Assembly (NCBI GenBank): GCA_964627045.1
Contig: CAZVIK010000002.1
Span: 12,361-76,360, forward strand
Length of the DNA stretch: 64,000 nucleotides
From: CAZVIK01 sp964627045
GTDB taxonomy: Bacteria > Acidobacteriota > Terriglobia > Bryobacterales > Bryobacteraceae
Direction of reading: 5' to 3'
The notes below the pieces were generated by a model. That model had not been told where the DNA came from and searched no databases. It was given only the letters and a program-made list of their open reading frames with translations. Of the stretch, positions 34,929 to 46,407 are shown in pieces (within the stretch, counting starts at the first letter, position 1; every line of letters starts with the position of its first letter). The position numbers and the translations under genes are program-made.

Positions 34929-34949
34929 TGGGTCGGAGGTTTGCCGTCC

Positions 34950-36214
<1,265 letters not shown>

Positions 36215-36218
<4 letters not shown>

Positions 36219-38812
36219 GCGCCGAGCCGTCCACGCCGCTCATGCGGCAGTATCACTCGATCAAGCAGCAGGTGCCCCGCGCCCTGCTTCTGTTCCGATT
36301 GGGCGACTTCTACGAGCTGTTCTACGAAGACGCCGTTACCGCGGCGCGCGAGTTGGAGATCACCCTCACCTCCCGCAACAAAGAAAAGGGGCAGCCCATC
36401 CCCATGTGCGGCGTGCCGTTTCACGCCGCCGAGGGTTACATCGCGCGGTTGATCCAGCGCGGCTACCGCGTAGCCATCTGCGACCAGGTCGAAGACCCGC
36501 GTTTCGCCAAGAAGTTGGTCAAACGCGAACTCACCCGGGTCGTGACGCCCGGCACCGCCACGGACGCGGCGCTGCTTCGTTCCCGCGAGAATAACTACCT
36601 CGCTGCCCTGGCCGCCGGCGGCGCCCGCACGGGGCTGGCCTACGTCGATGTCTCCACGGGCGAGTTCCGCGTCACGGAGGTGGATGCGCCCGAAGCCGCC
36701 GCAGCGCTCGAGCAGCTCGGCGCCCGCGAGCTGCTGGTTCCCGAAGGCGGCGCGGCTCCTTCGGCCGCCGGCGCAACGGTGAAGACCGAGATCGATGCCT
36801 GGGCCTTCGGCTTCGACTACGCCGAACGCACCCTTCGCGAGCACTTCCGCCTGCTCACGCTGGACGGCTGTGGCCTGGCCGGACATCCGGCGGCCGTGTC
36901 CGCAGCGGGCGCGGTCCTTCACTACCTGAAGGACACGCAGCGGGCCGCCCTCGACCACCTGGAACGACCGTCCTTCTACGACCGCTCCGAGGCCATGGTC
37001 CTCGACGCCGTCACGGTGCGGAACCTCGAGCTGGTCGAGCCGTTGTTTGCCGCCGATATCGCGGCCAAGGACTCCACTCTAGTAAGCGTGATCGACCGGA
37101 CCGCCACCGGAATGGGTGCGCGCCTGCTCCGGCGCCGGCTGCTGCGGCCGTCGATCGACCGCGCCGAAATCGAAGCGCGCCTGGACGCCGTGGCCGCGCT
37201 GGTGCAATCGACGATCCCCCGCACCGAGGCGCGCAAGTCGCTCGGCGAGATGCAGGACATCGAGCGGCTGCTTGCCAAAGTCACGATGGCGACGGCCGGG
37301 CCGCGCGAATTGCTGGCGTTGGCGCGTTCGCTCGCCCGGATTCCCGAACTGAGGAAAGCCATCGACGGACTGCGCGGCACCGCGCGAATCGCCGGAATCT
37401 ACGATCGTCTGGACGAACTCGCCGATGTGCGCGACCGCGTGCTCACGGGGCTCGCCGACGAGCCGCCCGTGAACCTGGCCGACGGCGGGACGATTCGCGA
37501 CGGCTTCCACGCGGAACTGGACCAGTGGCGCGACGTGCGGCGCAACAGCCGCCAGTACATCGCCGCCGTCGAGAACCGGGAGCGCGCGCGCACGGCCATC
37601 CAATCGCTCAAGGTCCGCTTCAACAGCATCTTCGGTTACTACATCGAGATCTCCAAGGCCAACCTGCACCTGGCGCCGCCCGACTACGAGCGCAAGCAGA
37701 CGCTGGTCAACGCCGAGCGCTTCACCACGCCTGAATTGAAAGAACTCGAGCAGAAGATTCTTGAGGCCGAAGAGAAGATCCTCGACCTGGAGCGCGCTAT
37801 CTTCGGCGAGATCCGCGCCTTTGCCGCATCCCACGCCAGTCGCATCCGCTCGGCCGCCGGAGCGGTGGCGGAACTCGATCTGACGGCGGCGCTCGCACAG
37901 GTGGCCGCCGAACGCCGCTACGTTCGCCCGCAGTTCTCGGAAACCGGCGAGATGCGGATCGCCGCCGGCCGCCACCCCGTGGTCGAGCGGCTGGCCGAAC
38001 GCGAGGCCGCGCGGTTCATTCCCAACGACCTGTACCTGGATTCCGGCCGCAGCTTCATCGCCGTTATCACCGGCCCCAACATGGGCGGCAAGTCCACCTA
38101 CCTGCGGCAGGCGGCGCTCATAGCGGTGCTGGCGCAGATGGGGTCTTTCGTGCCCGCTGAATCCGCCGTGCTTCCGGTTCTGGACCGTGTCTTTACCCGG
38201 ATAGGCGCGTCGGACAATCTCGCGCGCGGCCGCTCCACCTTCATGGTGGAGATGACCGAAACGGCGGTCATCCTCAACACCGCCACAGCCAGCAGCCTGA
38301 TCGTGCTCGACGAAATCGGCCGGGGCACGGCCACCTACGACGGATTGGCGCTCGCCTGGAGCGTCATCGAGCATATCCACCGGAAGTTGCGCGCCAAGAC
38401 GCTCTTCGCCACGCACTATCACGAACTCACCGAACTGGCCGGTCAACTGGAGGGCGTTCGCAACCTCCACGTCTCGGTGTCCGAGTCGGGTGATCAGATC
38501 GTGTTTCTGCGCAAGGTGGAGCCGGGCAGCGCCGATCGCAGCTATGGCATCGAAGTCGCGCGTCTGGCCGGCTTGCCGCACGGGGTCATCGAGCGCGCCC
38601 GCGAAATCCTCGCCTTGCACGAAAAGACGGAGCACGAGGTAACCGAGGAACTCGTGCCGCATCGCCCCGCCGGGCCGGTCCAGATTCAGTTGTTCGAACC
38701 GGTCAACTACGAGATCGCCGGGCGCATACGGAGCTTGAACATCGACGAGCTTCGGCCCGTCGAGGCCCTGAAGCTGCTGAGCGAACTCCAGGAGGAGTTG
38801 AAGCGCCAATGA
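36215..38812 (+). CDS. mutS: DNA mismatch repair protein MutS
   Basis: An 865-residue protein of full length. The mismatch-reading Phe-x-Glu is in RLGDFYELFYEDA. The connector, lever and clamp regions follow. The ATPase has Walker A GPNMGGKSTYLRQ, Walker B-type LIVLDEIGRGTATYDG and FATHYHELTEL. The C-terminal segment ELQEELKRQ resembles the dimer/tetramer helix. It recognises mispairs and recruits MutL. It overlaps gdhA and anmK by 4 bases at each end, so the three genes form one transcription unit. Confidence 0.97.
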
Positions 38813-39936
38813 TCGTCGCCGGCATCATGAGCGGCACCTCGCTCGACGGAATCGATGTGGCACTGGTGGACATCCACGGCCGCCGGTTCACCGTCAAGAA
38901 TTTCTGGACGGTACCCTACCCTGCGAAGGTGCGGGAGGCGATCCTTACAGCCTCGGGCGCGGCCGGCATTGCGCGCCTTCACTTCCTGTTGGGCGAGCTT
39001 TACGCAGAAGCGGTCTTGAAAGGCGGCGTCCGGCCCGACCTGGCGGCCTGTCACGGGCAGACGATTCATCACGAAGGCGCGCCCGTCTCGTTCCTGGGCC
39101 GGCGCGTGGCTTCCACCCTTCAGATCGGGGAAGCGTCGATCATCGCCGAGCGGCTGGGCGTGCCGGTGGTTTCGAATTTTCGCCCCAGGGACATCGCTGC
39201 CGGCGGCCAAGGCGCGCCGTTAGTCCCGTTTGTGGACTACCTGATGTTCCGCCATGCGCGGCGCGGCCGGGTGGCGCTCAACATCGGTGGCATTGCCAAC
39301 GTGACCTTGATCCCTCCCGCCGCCTCTCCCGGCCAGGTGACCGCCTTCGACACCGGTCCCGGCAACATGGTGATCGATGCGCTGGTGAGCCGTTACACCG
39401 GCGGCAAGCGCACCTTTGACAAAGACGGAAGGCTGGCCGCGCGGGGGCACATCAACCTGCGCCTGCTCGAAGACCTCCTGTCGGACGGCTACTACCGCCG
39501 GCGGCCTCCGAAGAGCGCCGGCCGCGAACAGTACGGCGCCGCTTTCGTTCAACGCCTTCTCAAGACGCGTTTGCCCTTACTGGACTTGATCGCCACCTCG
39601 ACGGCGCTGACGGCCGCCTCGATCGCCGAGGGGGTGCGCCGGTTCGCCACGTTTCCGCCCGAGGAGTGGATCGTTTCGGGTGGCGGTGCGCGCAACCCCG
39701 AAATCATGGGACACCTGGCAGCGTTCTTCCGCGGCGCGGCGATCGCCACGTCCACGGACTACGGCATCGACGCCGATGCCAAGGAAGCCGTCGCCTTTGC
39801 GCTCTTGGGTTACGAGACTTGGCGGGGACGCGCCGGGAATCTCCCGTCCGCCACCGGCGCCCGGCGGCCGGTGTTGCTCGGCTGCATCACGCCCGCTCCG
39901 GCCGCGCGAAGGCGGCGCAACGGCCCTGTGAAATGA
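38809..39936 (+). CDS. anmK: Anhydro-N-acetylmuramic acid kinase
   Basis: A 375-residue sugar kinase. MIVAGIMSGTSLDGIDVALVDI is the family N-terminus. AFDTGPGNMVIDAL and VSGGGARNPEIM match the substrate and ATP sites. It hydrates and phosphorylates 1,6-anhydroMurNAc to MurNAc 6-phosphate in cell-wall recycling. The ATG overlaps the mutS stop. The gene ends near a GC-rich hairpin at 39945-39976. Confidence 0.94.
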   Translation: MIVAGIMSGTSLDGIDVALVDIHGRRFTVKNFWTVPYPAKVREAILTASGAAGIARLHFLLGELYAEAVLKGGVRPDLAACHGQTIHHEGAPVSFLGRRVASTLQIGEASIIAERLGVPVVSNFRPRDIAAGGQGAPLVPFVDYLMFRHARRGRVALNIGGIANVTLIPPAASPGQVTAFDTGPGNMVIDALVSRYTGGKRTFDKDGRLAARGHINLRLLEDLLSDGYYRRRPPKSAGREQYGAAFVQRLLKTRLPLLDLIATSTALTAASIAEGVRRFATFPPEEWIVSGGGARNPEIMGHLAAFFRGAAIATSTDYGIDADAKEAVAFALLGYETWRGRAGNLPSATGARRPVLLGCITPAPAARRRRNGPVK

Positions 39937-39944
39937 AAACGGGA

Positions 39945-39976
39945 CCGGGGCCGCCCTGTGGCGGCGGCTGCCCCGG
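39945..39976. terminator. GC-rich hairpin between convergent anmK and esterase genes
   Basis: CCGGGGC and GCCCCGG form a 7-bp stem with a smaller inner stem (CGCC/GGCG). It lies between two convergent genes, as expected for a bidirectional terminator. No strong U-run is present on either side. Confidence 0.4.
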
Positions 39977-40041
39977 CCCCCGGTCAATCGAACGTGAACC
40001 TGACGCCCGGGTGCGCAAAACGCCCCGCGCACTCCCCCGGC

Positions 40042-41715
40042 CTAACCGCGGCGCGGCGGTGCGGGCATCAGAGACACCAACTTATCGTCGGCCAGTGCCC
40101 GGCACTCGCTGACCGAGTCGAACACCATGGCCTGCGGGTCCTGCGGCGTGTAGGGCTTAAACTCCAGGCCGGGCTGGCTGGGGTTGCCCTTGCGGGCGAA
40201 ATTAAGCCAAGCCGTCGCGGTTTTATCCTGAAGCGCCATCGCGTCGGCGGCGCCGCCGGTGGCGAGCCGGATGTGGGGCTCGGTCAGGTTGTGGAAGACG
40301 AAGGCGATTTCGGCACAATGGAAGGCGGTGATACCGCCGTTGACCGGCGCCTCGTAAGCGAATACGTAGTTGTAGACGGGCGTTTTGCTCTTTTCCAGCT
40401 TCCAGGCGAGCGTCGTCTTGACGCCGGGGCGCGAACTGGCGGCGTAGTAGAGCGCGTCCTGAACCTTCTTGCGCGGATAGGCTTTCTTGAACTCGGCGAC
40501 GATGTCGTTCTTCTTGTCGCCGAACGTCTTGGTGAGGTTGTCGTCGATCTCCGCCTGGCTCCACTCGTTCTTGCGGCCGTCGCCCCGGTGCAGGGTTCCA
40601 AAGTTCTCGCTGAACACGGTGCCGGCCATCAGGGGAATCTCGTGGTCCCAGTCGCAGTATTCGCGCAGGACGTACTGGTCGTCGGCGATGACATCCCACC
40701 CCATGTTCTGCCGGCCCAACTCCTTTGCTACCGAGCGCTGCGCGGCGATGCCCGCCGCCAGCAGGTCCTGATAGCGGACCTTCTGAAGCTGGTCGATCTG
40801 GCTGCCGCTCAGATTCAGGTTCTTGAGCGTCTGCGCGGCCAGCATCTGCTGGGCCTTGATGCTCTCGGCCGGGTTGGTGCCGCGGTAGTTCAAACCGCCG
40901 CCGCTCTGCGCCACCACCTTCTGGAACAGACCCTGCGCGGCCGGCATGTGCATCAGACGGACAACCTTACTGCCTCCGCCGGACTGTCCGAAGATGGTCA
41001 CGTTGCTCGGGTCTCCGCCGAAGGCCGCGATGTTGTCGTGAACCCACTGCAAGGCCGCCACCAGGTCGGCCATGCCGGTCTGCCGCGAGTTGGCGAACGC
41101 CGAACCGTAGGCCGACAGGTCCAGCGTGCCCAAGATGTTCAACCGGTGATTCATGCTGACCACCACGACATCGCCGAACTCGCTCAGGTTCTTGCCGTCA
41201 TAGGCGTAAGATTCCATCGAGGAGCCATTCGTGAAGCCGCCGCCGTGCATCCACACCATGACCGGCTTTCTCGCGGCCGCCCCGAGGCTTTGGGTCCATA
41301 CGTTGAGCACCTGGCAATGGTCGTTCTGCAACCAGTAGCGGTGCGGGAACACGAACTCATCGACGCCCGGCGCGGTGGATTCCGGGATCGGGCACACCGG
41401 TCCCCAAGCCTGCGCGTTCTTGATGCCCGTCCAAGGCTGAACGGGGCGGGGCTGCTCGAAGCGGTCGGCCTCGGCATACGGGACACCCAGGAACGTGAAG
41501 GTCTTGCCGTCACGGAACCCTCGGAGTTTGCCGCCTTTCACGTCAACCACCGGCGGATGGTAATTCGGAGCCTCCGCCGCCTTGGCTTGGCCTGAGGCGG
41601 CCTCGGGACGCAGCGCCAGTCCGGCCAGCGTGCCGCCGACCAGGGCGGTGCCGCCGCCCAGCAGTGTCCGTCGGTTCATGGAATTCAACTCGGAATGCGA
41701 TGGATGATTGCCCAC
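40042..41715 (-). CDS. Exported type B carboxylesterase (para-nitrobenzyl esterase family)
   Basis: The GTG at 41715 has GGAG five bases upstream and gives 557 residues; an in-frame ATG at 41679 would also keep the signal sequence (NRRTLLGGGTALVGGTLAGLAL), which looks Tat-like. The alpha/beta-hydrolase nucleophile lies in IFGQSGGGSKV (usually GESAG), the oxyanion loop in WMHGGGFTNGS, and the His in AFHCAEIAFVF. The substrate is probably a carboxylic ester outside the cytoplasm. It lies downstream of the S46 peptidase on the same strand, but not closely. Confidence 0.88.
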   Translation of the reverse strand: MGNHPSHSELNSMNRRTLLGGGTALVGGTLAGLALRPEAASGQAKAAEAPNYHPPVVDVKGGKLRGFRDGKTFTFLGVPYAEADRFEQPRPVQPWTGIKNAQAWGPVCPIPESTAPGVDEFVFPHRYWLQNDHCQVLNVWTQSLGAAARKPVMVWMHGGGFTNGSSMESYAYDGKNLSEFGDVVVVSMNHRLNILGTLDLSAYGSAFANSRQTGMADLVAALQWVHDNIAAFGGDPSNVTIFGQSGGGSKVVRLMHMPAAQGLFQKVVAQSGGGLNYRGTNPAESIKAQQMLAAQTLKNLNLSGSQIDQLQKVRYQDLLAAGIAAQRSVAKELGRQNMGWDVIADDQYVLREYCDWDHEIPLMAGTVFSENFGTLHRGDGRKNEWSQAEIDDNLTKTFGDKKNDIVAEFKKAYPRKKVQDALYYAASSRPGVKTTLAWKLEKSKTPVYNYVFAYEAPVNGGITAFHCAEIAFVFHNLTEPHIRLATGGAADAMALQDKTATAWLNFARKGNPSQPGLEFKPYTPQDPQAMVFDSVSECRALADDKLVSLMPAPPRRG

Positions 41716-41829
41716 ACTCTCTCCTCAACGTACGGCTTGCGTATGTCCTCTGGAACCACAATGTATGCAGCCGCGCAACAGCGATTGTAGCGCACGCCGC
41801 CGCCGCCGGGCCGCCGCCGGAAATGGAGA

Positions 41830-43908
41830 CTACTTAATCCCCATCTCTTCGAGCAGCCGCTCTGCGCCGTAGACCCGCCTAAGGGCCTCCACGATCCCCG
41901 GAAGCGAAACGTGAACCGACCGCGACCTCTCCTCTGAATACACGAAGCGGCCTGGCAGGCTCTCCAGGTTCCCGTCGAACAAGATGCCGACGATCTCGCC
42001 CTTGGCGTTCACCGTAGGGCTGCCCGAGTTGCCGCCGTGCGTGTCCGCTGTGGACACGAAGTTGAACGGGGCCCTCAGGTTCAGCTTCCCCTTCGAGGCC
42101 ACCCAACGGGCCGGAAGCCGGAACGGGTCCTTCCCCGTGGCGCGCTTGTATAGTCCTTCGAAATCGGTCGTGAACGGGATGTCTTTGCCCGCCGCGCTCT
42201 TGTACCCCCTCACAACGCCGTAGGAAACCCTCGGGGTGAAGGTGGCGTCGGGGTAGGCCGAGGCGCCCATCACGGCAAAGCGCGCCTGCGCGACCTTGCC
42301 GCCTTCCCCATTCACCACGGTCTCCAGCGTGTCTTCGAAGATCTTTCGAACCTCGCGCGCTCGAGGGTCCAATAGAAGCGCCAATCGCACCAATCCGTCC
42401 GGCGACGACTTCACTGCCTCGGCGCTGGCCGCCAGACGCTTGCGCTCGGCCACATCGGCCAGCTTCGACGTCTTGACAAACTCGCGGGCGGCCCGTTGCG
42501 GGGACCTCCCGTTCAGGATGCTCTTCACCACCGGGTGGCCCGCTCCAAAGGACTGTTGCAGGAACCGCAGGTAGTCTTCGATAACAGCCGTTTCCAAAGC
42601 GGGCGATATCGGGATGTCTGCGTACAAAGACGACTCCACACCCGGCAGCGCCGAATCCCGGTACTCGCGCAAGCGCTGGTCGCTTGGCTTGGCGCGCTCT
42701 TCGGACAGGCGCACCACATCCCGCGCGATCCGGAAGAGGTCCGACCCGCGTCCCGCGGCCGATTCCAGCAGGAAGTATTCCTTGTAGGACCCGGCGAACT
42801 GCTTGTAGGCCGTGGCAATCCGGTCCCAGGCTGCGCCGTAGGCCGCAGCGAGCTTCGGGTCGCGCGCCACCGAACCGCGCAGTTCGGATTCCTCCCGGCG
42901 CTTGAGGTCCATCAATCCGGCGTCGCGCAGGCCCAGCAGATAGCCGCTGTAAGCCTTGTAGCTGTTCTGTTGCGAGAACAGGTTGTCGGCCGCCAGGCGC
43001 TTGTTCTCCGCGCTACGGGCCGAGAACTTCAGCAACGTTTTGATCAACGCTTCCAGCCGGGCGTGGACCAGCGGATAGGAGACGTCCCGGAAATATTCCA
43101 GTTGCGCCACGGTGTTGAGCCGCCCCGTGGAGCCGGGATTGCCCGGAACGAAGATGAGGTCGCCCTCCTTCACCGCCTCGCGGCTCCAATGCAGGTAGCC
43201 GGGTGTCTCGGCCGGTTTGTCGTCGACGTAGGCGCGGAAGAAGGTCATGTCCAGGCAGTAGCGCGGGTAGGTGAAGTTGTCGGGATCTCCCCCAAAGGCC
43301 GCAACTCCCGCCTCCGGAGCGAAGACCAGCCGGATGTCGGTGTATTTCCGATACTTGTAGAGGTGATATTCGCCGCCCGAGTAGAGCGTCACCACTTCGC
43401 AACGATCGCCGGCGCTCGCCGTGCAGTCCTTCTCGATGCGGGCGATGTTTGCGCGACGGATTCGCCCGGCCTCGGCGCTGGCCGTATCGGCGGGCGCACC
43501 GGCCGTCACCTGTGCGGTCACGTCCTGCATCGAAAGCAACACGTCGGCCTCCAGGTCCGGACATTTCCTCTCCTCGGACAAGGTAGCGGCGTAGAAGCCC
43601 TGATTCATGTAGTCGTTTTCCTTCGTGCTGAGCTGCTGGATGCACTCGGAGGCGACGTGGTGGTTGGTGAACAACAGGCCGTTGGGCGAAACAAACGACC
43701 CCGAAGCGATGCCGAAGAAGCGCACCGATCCCAGACGCATGCGGTCGAGAAACGCGCCCGTGACCTCGACGCCGTGCTTCTGTTTCACCTTCTCGGCGGG
43801 AAAACGGTCGAATAGCCAGATTCCTTCGTCCGCCCTGGTTTGCCATGGCAGCAGAAAAAGCAGGGCCGCTAGCAGCGCCCAAACGATCTTGCACGGTTTC
43901 TTGTTCAT
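41830..43908 (-). CDS. S46-family dipeptidyl-peptidase (DPP7/DPP11 type)
   Basis: The ATG at 43908 gives 692 residues with a signal peptide (IVWALLAALLFLLPWQTRA). The catalytic triad is visible: His in LFTNHHVASEC, Asp in GGDPDNFTYPRY and Ser in GGNSGSP. In this family the residue in the FDxN motif after the Ser sets P1 specificity (Gly in DPP7, Arg in DPP11). Here it is FDGN, so a DPP7-like preference for hydrophobic P1 residues is inferred. The enzyme removes N-terminal dipeptides in the periplasm and supports growth on peptides. It is divergent from the ATP-grasp-like gene. Confidence 0.92.
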   Translation of the reverse strand: MNKKPCKIVWALLAALLFLLPWQTRADEGIWLFDRFPAEKVKQKHGVEVTGAFLDRMRLGSVRFFGIASGSFVSPNGLLFTNHHVASECIQQLSTKENDYMNQGFYAATLSEERKCPDLEADVLLSMQDVTAQVTAGAPADTASAEAGRIRRANIARIEKDCTASAGDRCEVVTLYSGGEYHLYKYRKYTDIRLVFAPEAGVAAFGGDPDNFTYPRYCLDMTFFRAYVDDKPAETPGYLHWSREAVKEGDLIFVPGNPGSTGRLNTVAQLEYFRDVSYPLVHARLEALIKTLLKFSARSAENKRLAADNLFSQQNSYKAYSGYLLGLRDAGLMDLKRREESELRGSVARDPKLAAAYGAAWDRIATAYKQFAGSYKEYFLLESAAGRGSDLFRIARDVVRLSEERAKPSDQRLREYRDSALPGVESSLYADIPISPALETAVIEDYLRFLQQSFGAGHPVVKSILNGRSPQRAAREFVKTSKLADVAERKRLAASAEAVKSSPDGLVRLALLLDPRAREVRKIFEDTLETVVNGEGGKVAQARFAVMGASAYPDATFTPRVSYGVVRGYKSAAGKDIPFTTDFEGLYKRATGKDPFRLPARWVASKGKLNLRAPFNFVSTADTHGGNSGSPTVNAKGEIVGILFDGNLESLPGRFVYSEERSRSVHVSLPGIVEALRRVYGAERLLEEMGIK

Positions 43909-44062
43909 AGGAGTCAAAGACGGTTCAATTCATTGTCTCCAATCCGGAGATCGGGAAAAACCTCCCAATCCGAACCGGTTTGGCACGAGAAATGGGATCT
44001 CTTCTATCTAATTGATTCCAGAATCGTTAGCTATGTTTTCGCGCCATCGTTTTCTTGGCTTC

Positions 44063-44091
44063 TTGCCACCCTTGTGCGATAGTAATAGTAA
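44063..44091 (+). promoter_or_regulatory. Candidate promoter of the ATP-grasp-like gene
   Basis: -35 TTGCCA (44063-44068), a 17-base spacer and -10 TAGTAA (44086-44091), in an AT-richer stretch 20 bases before the start codon. Confidence 0.45.
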
Positions 44092-44111
44092 GGATGCTGG
44101 ATTAAGTTGCC

Positions 44112-45470
44112 ATGACGCAATTGGGCGAGGCCGTTGCCCGCTACCACAAACTCCTGGAATCGGGTCCGCTCGCTGACCTAAGCTGGGCGGCCGAGTTGCA
44201 GTCGAAAATGCTTGCCGGCCGGCTCAAAGACGGTCCGCGGCCGCTGTGCCCTTTCCTTCGCCCGAACTTCCTGACTCGCCGCCAGTTCACAGCTCTCACC
44301 AAGGCGGCTGAGACGCTTGGTTCGGCCATCGACCGCATGGAGCGAATGGCGCTCGCCAACTCGACAATCCTCGCGAGGCTGCATCTGCTGCCAGCCGAGA
44401 AAATGCTGGCATCGGTCGACCCGGGCTATTCCGCGTTGGCCGTGGCGTCGGTGCTTGACGCTCAGGTAAACGGTCAGCACTTATCGTTTGTGTCGTACAG
44501 CGCGGGCGCACCCCCGGGGGTGGCTTATGGAGCGGCGTTGGCGGACCTCTTCTACGACAGCGCGGCGCTGAAACAGTTCCGCCGGCAGTACCGCCTGGCC
44601 AAAATCGGAGCCACCCGGCCTCTGGCGGCCTCGCTGCTGGCGGCGTTCAAGCAGTTCGGCAGCCGGCAGAAGCCGAGGGTCGGCGTGATGGACTTCCGGC
44701 CGGCCTTCCAAACGGCCGAGCCGGGCGAACCAGCGATGATCTGCGCGCAACTGGCGCAACACGGGTTGGCTGCGGCTGTCGTCTATCCCGACCAACTGGA
44801 GTATCGCGGACGGGCCCTGCGACAGGGCGACTTCCAGATCGACCTGATGTTGCACGACGTTCGCGTGCATGAGTTCCTGCTGCGCTTCGACCTCTCGCAT
44901 GCCCTGGTTCGGGCGTACCGTGACCGCGCCGTGTGCCTGGTCAACAGCTTCCGTTCGGAGATCGGGCACAAGCGCGCCGTCTACGCGCTGCTCACCGACG
45001 AAGCGTTGACCGGAGGTTTCCCGGCGGCCGAGCGCAAGGCCATCCAACAGTACGTTCCCTGGACGCGCGTGGTCGCGCCCGGGAACACCCGATATGGCGG
45101 CAAGACCGTCGATCTGCTCGAATTCATTCTCGCCAACCGCGAAAAGCTCGTCTTGAAGCCCAACGACGATTCCGGGGAGGAACACGCGGTTGACGGCGCG
45201 CGCACCGATAGCGCCGGATGGGAACGCGCGCTGCGCCAAGCAGCCCGAACGCCCTTTGTCGTACAGGAGCGGCTCGAGCTGTCCCGTGCGGTCTTCCCCA
45301 TCTACCGTGACGGCTCCGTGGAGATGCGCGAGTTGCAGGTGGACGTGCATCCCCACATGTTCCTTGGGAAGGTGCAGGGGTGTTCTACCTGGGTCTCGGA
45401 TCCAACGGCCGGAGGGTTCTCCAGCGTGGCCGGCCTGGCCCCCACCTATATCCTGGAAGCCAAGGGCTAA
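44112..45470 (+). CDS. Circularly permuted ATP-grasp-like protein, function unknown
   Basis: A 452-residue cytoplasmic protein without a signal peptide. The C-terminal part has ATP-grasp-like blocks: LVLKPNDDSGEEHAVDG as the nucleotide lysine and loop, FVVQERLEL as the second strand, and a final acidic/amide block MRELQVDVHPHMFLG. The order fits circularly permuted ATP-grasp proteins that form amide or peptide bonds. The helical N-terminal 120 residues have no assigned role. No carrier or substrate gene is adjacent. Its stop overlaps the stop of the convergent Wzt-like gene. The assignment rests on motifs only. Confidence 0.55.
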   Translation: MTQLGEAVARYHKLLESGPLADLSWAAELQSKMLAGRLKDGPRPLCPFLRPNFLTRRQFTALTKAAETLGSAIDRMERMALANSTILARLHLLPAEKMLASVDPGYSALAVASVLDAQVNGQHLSFVSYSAGAPPGVAYGAALADLFYDSAALKQFRRQYRLAKIGATRPLAASLLAAFKQFGSRQKPRVGVMDFRPAFQTAEPGEPAMICAQLAQHGLAAAVVYPDQLEYRGRALRQGDFQIDLMLHDVRVHEFLLRFDLSHALVRAYRDRAVCLVNSFRSEIGHKRAVYALLTDEALTGGFPAAERKAIQQYVPWTRVVAPGNTRYGGKTVDLLEFILANREKLVLKPNDDSGEEHAVDGARTDSAGWERALRQAARTPFVVQERLELSRAVFPIYRDGSVEMRELQVDVHPHMFLGKVQGCSTWVSDPTAGGFSSVAGLAPTYILEAKG

Positions 45471-46402
45471 AGCCTTTCGACGCGTACCTGGGCTCTCAGG
45501 TTGGCCACGCCGGCGGTGAAGCGCGAATCGGCGACGGCAAACGCGACCGCATCTTCCAGCCACTCGTGCAGCGTGCCATCCGGATCGTGCGAAGCGGCCG
45601 TCAGCGTGTATTCGCGCGGCGCGAGGTCGCAGCGAAACGAGAAGACCACGCGCAATGTCTGCCCGGCCGCGCAAGGGCCCAGCCGGACTCCCTCCAGTTC
45701 GGTGTTGGTTCCATATACTTCGAACCCGATCCGCGTGCGGATCATGATGCCGGCCACGGGATCCTCTACCGCCGCGTTGTAACGAATCGTGACGGCCACC
45801 GAGGCCGGCTCCCCACTCTGCCACGTCATCGCCGGCTGCCCGCTGGCGTCCAGCGTGTCGATTGAGACCAACGTGGCACGGCCGTCTCCGCGCCGGAGAG
45901 GCGGCGCGAGTTCCACCCGGGCTCCCTGTCCGGCGACCCGCAGACGCCCGGCGACGTGTTCACGGTAGGCCGCCAGCACCTCGCGCGCGTCGCCCCTGGC
46001 ACGCAGGGTCCCCGACTCCAACCACCAGATTTCGTCGGCCACTTCGCCAAGCAACCGTTCGTCGTGGGAGAGAAGCAGCGCCACCCCGCCGCGCCGCCGC
46101 AGTCGCAGCAGCTCCATCGACGCCTGTGCCAGGGTGAACGCGTCTCGCATCGCGAGGGCGTGATCCAGTAACACCACGCCGTCGCCGTCGAAATCCAGAG
46201 CGCCGCCTGGCCCTATCAGCCGGCGCGAGGCCGGCGCCTCAACGCTGCCCGAGGCCGGCGGCGTCAGGCCGGCCGCGGCGCGCAGCAACTCACGCCCGCC
46301 GGCGCCCTCGTCCCCGAGGATGCCGATCACCGCGCCGTCCGGCGCCGTGGCGCTGAACCCCCGCAGCGGCGGGCTGGTGAGGTCGATAAACTTGACGGCC
46401 AT
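45467..46402 (-). CDS. Wzt-like protein: degenerate ABC ATPase joined to a Wzt_C glycan-binding domain
   Basis: The ATG at 46402 gives 311 residues. Residues 1-150 resemble an ABC ATPase, but Walker A reads GDEGAGGRE (Lys and Ser/Thr replaced), the stretch between Walker A and B is about 40 residues instead of about 110, and no LSGGQ is present. Walker B is VVLLDH, lacking the catalytic Glu. A His in LLLSHDE remains. Residues 175-295 match the C-terminal domain of Wzt, which binds the O-antigen terminus (MIRTRIGFEVYGTN, FSFRCDLAPREYTLTAA). It is probably a non-hydrolysing glycan-binding partner. It follows the GT39-like gene by 5 bases. Confidence 0.7.
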   Translation of the reverse strand: MAVKFIDLTSPPLRGFSATAPDGAVIGILGDEGAGGRELLRAAAGLTPPASGSVEAPASRRLIGPGGALDFDGDGVVLLDHALAMRDAFTLAQASMELLRLRRRGGVALLLSHDERLLGEVADEIWWLESGTLRARGDAREVLAAYREHVAGRLRVAGQGARVELAPPLRRGDGRATLVSIDTLDASGQPAMTWQSGEPASVAVTIRYNAAVEDPVAGIMIRTRIGFEVYGTNTELEGVRLGPCAAGQTLRVVFSFRCDLAPREYTLTAASHDPDGTLHEWLEDAVAFAVADSRFTAGVANLRAQVRVERL

Positions 46403-46407
46403 TGATG

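Noticed and set aside
37079..38809. Minus-strand frame opposite mutS
   Set aside because: MutS is complete and unmistakable on the plus strand.
39958..41595. Plus-strand frame opposite the carboxylesterase
   Set aside because: It lacks motifs; the esterase triad is on the minus strand.
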